From JAAYUD01 sp041907665 (GTDB taxonomy: Bacteria > Bacteroidota > Bacteroidia > Bacteroidales > Bacteroidaceae), in NCBI GenBank assembly GCA_041907665.1, contig JAYRGW010000010.1:1-64000 (forward strand): 64,000 nt of DNA, read 5' to 3'. This document shows, in pieces, positions 61,178-64,000 of this stretch. A program made the translations under genes and the position numbers. Position 1 is the first letter of the stretch, and every line of letters starts with the position of its first letter. The notes under the pieces are model-generated. The model saw nothing but the letters and a program-made list of their open reading frames with translations, was not told the origin of the DNA and made no database searches.

Positions 61178-61744
61178 TCATTTTAAAAGTTCCGCTACTC
61201 TTTTCTCAAGGTTCTTGTTTTTGTATATCGGAAGTATCTCAAATACCTTCTTCTTGTTAAGAATATCGGGATTATCAAAATAGAAATCAGGATAGAGATA
61301 TAGCGTATCAAGAGCTGCCCGCTCCGGAGTGGCCATATTTATATTACCCTGGTTTTCAACACCAATCATATTAACCATGATCTCGCCCTTAATCTTTCGA
61401 TAGCTATAGTTCGCATTATCGATTTCGATTTCTCTACTGAGATAGCTGGTCATGGTAATGGTTGTATCATATTGGAATATCACTCCACTTTTCTGTAGTA
61501 CATACTGCAAAGAAACATAACAAGGCGTATATAGAGAACATGCAAGCTCCAACTTATTATATTCATCCTTTGCATAGATGCCCTTGCGTAGATTCTTCAA
61601 TTGTCCCATACGAACATAATAGTTGATACGCTGCGTGAGCCTTGGTCTGTCAGTTTCCCCAGTGATTTGGGCAATCAGCGTAGGCGTAAATACCGTCTGC
61701 GGTGCCTTCAATATTTCGTATATGTTTCTACTTTGTAAACTCAT
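61178..61744 (-). CDS. AbiEi-type antitoxin and autoregulator
   Basis: 188 residues: an N-terminal winged-helix DNA-binding region (TPTLIAQITGETDRPRLTQR, about residues 19-40) followed by the antitoxin domain (LRKGIYAKDEYNKLELACSL, TPERAALDTLYLYPDFYF). In Streptococcus AbiEi represses its own operon and neutralises AbiEii. A good promoter lies upstream. Confidence 0.88.
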   Translation of the reverse strand: MSLQSRNIYEILKAPQTVFTPTLIAQITGETDRPRLTQRINYYVRMGQLKNLRKGIYAKDEYNKLELACSLYTPCYVSLQYVLQKSGVIFQYDTTITMTSYLSREIEIDNANYSYRKIKGEIMVNMIGVENQGNINMATPERAALDTLYLYPDFYFDNPDILNKKKVFEILPIYKNKNLEKRVAELLK

Positions 61745-61772
61745 AATATGATAATATCCTATTTCCAGTTCA

Positions 61773-61804
61773 CAAAAATAGATGAAATAATATTACCAAC
61801 CAAA
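61773..61804 (-). promoter_or_regulatory. Promoter of the abiE operon
   Basis: Minus-strand TTTG (61801-61804), 20-base spacer, TATTTTTG (61773-61780), 28 bases before the AbiEi start. Complete Bacteroides-type promoter. Confidence 0.65.
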
Positions 61805-61837
61805 TCTTACGATGAAAATAATGCTATTACGAACTAA

Positions 61838-61882
61838 TTTATGAACTGATTATATAAACAAACCATATAATCAGTTCATAAA
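61838..61882. promoter_or_regulatory. 18-bp inverted repeat upstream of the abiE promoter
   Basis: Perfect arms TTTATGAACTGATTATAT at 61838-61855 and 61865-61882, 9-base loop; a third half-site GAACTAATTTAT lies just before at 61831. It could be the AbiEi operator, or the end of the cstA transcript, but there is no T run. Confidence 0.5.
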
Positions 61883-61978
61883 ACACTATTTAAGGGTAGT
61901 AAATGATTCACCCAATCGGCATCACTCTTTACTATATTCGTATACGACGATCTCGCGAAGTCAATAGATAAAAAATAT

Positions 61979-63760
61979 TTATTCGGAAGGCACCACACTC
62001 CTCTTGGATTCGGACAATATCTTGACCCATGTACGAATGGAATTGACGATAACGAATACGATAAGCACGATCATGACGACGCTGCATACTGCCAACAGAT
62101 ATTCGCCTTTTGGTAAATAGAATACGAATATATTGTAAATACCAGCCGTAAATGCGGTGACAAACATGAACAAAAGAGGCAGCAATGTGGTCAAAGCGTA
62201 TTTCCCCTTGCCCATTCTGAAAATAATAGTGGTACCGATGGCGAGGGCCATACTTGCCAGCAACTGATTGGAAAGTCCGAACAAAGGCCAAATGGAAGAA
62301 ATGGAACCTCCGTATACCAAATATCCCCACGTGAACGACATCAATGCACTTGTGATAATGACACCCGGTTTCCAGTTGACATTGCCCAAAGGCTTATAAA
62401 TATGTCCGCCCAATTCTTGAAGCAGGTAACGTCCTACACGTGTACCGGCATCGATTATAGTAAGGATGAACAATGCTTCGAACATGATGGCGAAATGATA
62501 CAGGAAAGACATGAGATGATTCAATCCCGGTATGGTAGCAAAAATATGTGCCATACCTACCGCCAATGAAACAGCTCCGCCGGGACGTCCGGCTACGTTT
62601 TCGCCTACCATAGCCGATAGTGCGGGAAGCTCATGCACATGCATGCCTAATTTGCTGAAAGCCTCGGCACTGCTATTGATTGCAAAATAATCGGATGGAA
62701 GCAGACAGGTAGCGGCAATAAGTGCCATGACACTGATGAATGCTTCGGCCAACATGGCACCGAAACCAATGGGTAGTATTTCTTTCTCGTTGGTGATCAT
62801 CTTTGGCGTAGTGCCCGTAGCGATAATCGAATGAAAACCGGATATGGCACCGCAAGCTATAGTGATACAAACAAAAGGCCATACAGGACCGGGAACTACC
62901 GGACCGCCTCCATGAATAAATTGAGTGATGGCAGGCATCTGGATAGCCGGATGTACAATAACGATACCGATAGCCAACAAGCCGATGACTCCTATCTTCA
63001 TATAGGTACTTAAATAATCGCGGGGAGCCAGCAACAGCCATACAGGAAGTGCGGCAGCTATGAAACCGTAAAGAGGCAATATGATATCGAGCTGCGTACG
63101 AGTAAGCGTGAAGAACGGTGCCAATGCAGAGGTCTGCACCCATGGACCGACAACGACACAAGCGATGACCAAGACGACACCTAGAACGGATGCCTCGCCT
63201 ATACGTCCCGGACGAAGGAAGCGCATGTATATACCGATAAAGAGGGCTACCGGAATAGTCATACCTACGGTAAATGCACCCCACGGACTATTGAAAAGAG
63301 CATTGGAGACTGCAATAGCCATACCCGCCATTGTAATGATCAAAATAAAAATAACGGCGACCGCCGCTACAAGTCCCGTTGTTTTGCCGATCTCTTTCTC
63401 GGCAATCTCGGAGATGGAAAGTCCATCGTGCCGAATGGATGCAAAAAGGATAACCATATCGTGAACGGCACCACCCAGACAGGCTCCTATCAAAATCCAT
63501 ATCAACCCCGGAAGGTAACCGAACTGAGCAGCCAAGACAGGACCCACCAAAGGACCCGCACCTGCAATTGCTGCGAAATGATGGCCGAATGTGACCAATT
63601 TGTTAGTGGGCACATAGTCGTGTCCGTCGTTGTGAAGAACAGCCGGTGTAGTTCTATTAGAATCGAGGGCAAGCACTTTGGCTGCCATAAAAGCTCCATA
63701 ATAACGATAACATATTAATAGAACCAAGGCAGAAAATATTACAAGATACAATCCGTTCAT
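61979..63760 (-). CDS. cstA: Carbon starvation protein CstA family transporter
   Basis: 593-residue integral membrane protein with about sixteen helices. Family blocks: NDGHDYVPTNKLVTFGHHFA, IAGAGPLVGPVLAAQFGYLP, FHSIIATGTTPKMITNEKEI and the SNQLLASMALAIGTTIIFRM segment. CstA-type proteins import pyruvate or peptides under carbon limitation. The start is clear; a palindrome overlapping a -7 element lies upstream. Confidence 0.94.
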   Translation of the reverse strand: MNGLYLVIFSALVLLICYRYYGAFMAAKVLALDSNRTTPAVLHNDGHDYVPTNKLVTFGHHFAAIAGAGPLVGPVLAAQFGYLPGLIWILIGACLGGAVHDMVILFASIRHDGLSISEIAEKEIGKTTGLVAAVAVIFILIITMAGMAIAVSNALFNSPWGAFTVGMTIPVALFIGIYMRFLRPGRIGEASVLGVVLVIACVVVGPWVQTSALAPFFTLTRTQLDIILPLYGFIAAALPVWLLLAPRDYLSTYMKIGVIGLLAIGIVIVHPAIQMPAITQFIHGGGPVVPGPVWPFVCITIACGAISGFHSIIATGTTPKMITNEKEILPIGFGAMLAEAFISVMALIAATCLLPSDYFAINSSAEAFSKLGMHVHELPALSAMVGENVAGRPGGAVSLAVGMAHIFATIPGLNHLMSFLYHFAIMFEALFILTIIDAGTRVGRYLLQELGGHIYKPLGNVNWKPGVIITSALMSFTWGYLVYGGSISSIWPLFGLSNQLLASMALAIGTTIIFRMGKGKYALTTLLPLLFMFVTAFTAGIYNIFVFYLPKGEYLLAVCSVVMIVLIVFVIVNSIRTWVKILSESKRSVVPSE

Positions 63761-63802
63761 TGTTTATGATGTTTTTCTGATGATTTGTAGTTTAAAAGCG
63801 AC

Positions 63803-63823
63803 ACAAAGATATAACGTCTTTGT
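63803..63823 (-). promoter_or_regulatory. Promoter and operator-like site of cstA
   Basis: Minus-strand TATCTTTG (63804-63811) is a -7 element 43 bases before cstA. It lies within the palindrome ACAAAGA-N7-TCTTTGT (63803-63823), so a bound dimer would block or recruit polymerase. Confidence 0.45.
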
Positions 63824-63875
63824 AAATATCGGTATAAATCCGCTTCCGCTTTTAACCTTTATTTACCTTTAAAAA

Positions 63876-63998
63876 TCATTGATAAACAATACTCAACTGC
63901 TCGCGTTCGGACAAGGCAAAAGGAATCGGCATACATTCCAGATTGATACAGGAACATATGCCGATATAATTAAGAGGTCTCTTATAATAAACGATGAA
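63876..63998 (-). CDS. C-terminal end of a gene that starts beyond the window
   Basis: A minus-strand frame is open from the right edge to a stop at 63876, giving about 40 residues: YYKRPLNYIGICSC, then LECMPIPFALSEREQLSIVYQ in two overlapping parts. The composition is protein-like and the 115-base gap to cstA on the same strand is normal. No family can be named from this tail. Confidence 0.45.
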   Translation of the reverse strand, partial: FIVYYKRPLNYIGICSCINLECMPIPFALSEREQLSIVYQ

Positions 63999-64000
63999 AC

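Noticed and set aside
62673..63284. A 203-codon minus-strand frame inside cstA
   Set aside because: Same-strand frame shadow of a membrane protein, rich in Arg/Ser/Tyr, typical of an out-of-frame reading.

Overview
The window is from an AT-rich chromosome of a Bacteroidota bacterium, most likely order Bacteroidales. The evidence is the Na+-translocating NADH:quinone reductase operon, the serC-serA-DUF1015 cluster, Bacteroidales-type DUF3078 outer membrane and DUF5112/DUF5113 sensor proteins, many SPII lipoproteins, and repeated matches to the Bacteroides promoter -7 element TAnnTTTG. Genus cannot be fixed from the sequence alone. Most of the window is ordinary core chromosome, interrupted by repeat-rich gaps and one accessory stretch.

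Layout. 1-4.1 kb: the 3' end of an IS5-like transposase gene, three exported hypothetical proteins, a 1.4-kb gap full of palindromic repeats, and a macro-domain gene remnant. 4.2-10.4 kb: tRNA-Asp, galE, a DUF3078 outer membrane protein, trmN6, an AbgT-type transporter and a response regulator. 10.4-14.7 kb: a giant sensor kinase that reads like two receptors joined head to tail; it overlaps its regulator, which overlaps the transporter gene. 14.8-19.8 kb: DUF3298 lipoprotein, rsmG, an MBL hydrolase and gcvP on the plus strand. 19.9-23 kb: a tandem 22-bp palindromic repeat, then a sigma54 response regulator/kinase pair preceded by a perfect operator-like palindrome. 23-32.2 kb: an EFR1 flavodoxin-ferredoxin, an AraC/GyrI regulator, a periplasmic-sensing kinase, glycerate kinase, and a Tat aldo/keto reductase paired with a NapH/NapG-like iron-sulfur membrane protein. 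32.6-37.4 kb: clpC and htpG. 39.5-43.1 kb: tRNA-Gly, DUF1015, serA and serC. 43.3-52.5 kb: the nqrABCDEF operon ending in an overlapping DEAD-box helicase, with a divergent type II NADH dehydrogenase and a GNAT acetyltransferase. 52.6-54.6 kb: a DsrE-DoxDA sulfur or redox module.

54.6-61.9 kb is the accessory part: a HigA-like N-terminal domain protein, small orphan genes, a family-6 uracil/hypoxanthine-DNA glycosylase, an HsdR_N (PD-(D/E)XK) nuclease-like protein next to a voltage-gated-type ion channel, 2 kb of nested inverted repeats, and an AbiEi/AbiEii pair. cstA and the 3' end of one more gene close the window.

The most unusual structure is a set of at least five dispersed repeat families. 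Copies sit at about 1.86-3.07, 32.3, 38.8-39.1 and 58.3-60.2 kb, always in gene-free gaps. Several have perfect 20-25 bp inverted arms, and some are themselves nested. The best candidate for an undescribed gene system is the channel / PD-(D/E)XK / DNA-glycosylase set at 55.8-58.2 kb. The joined kinase at 10.4-14.7 kb is the most striking single protein.
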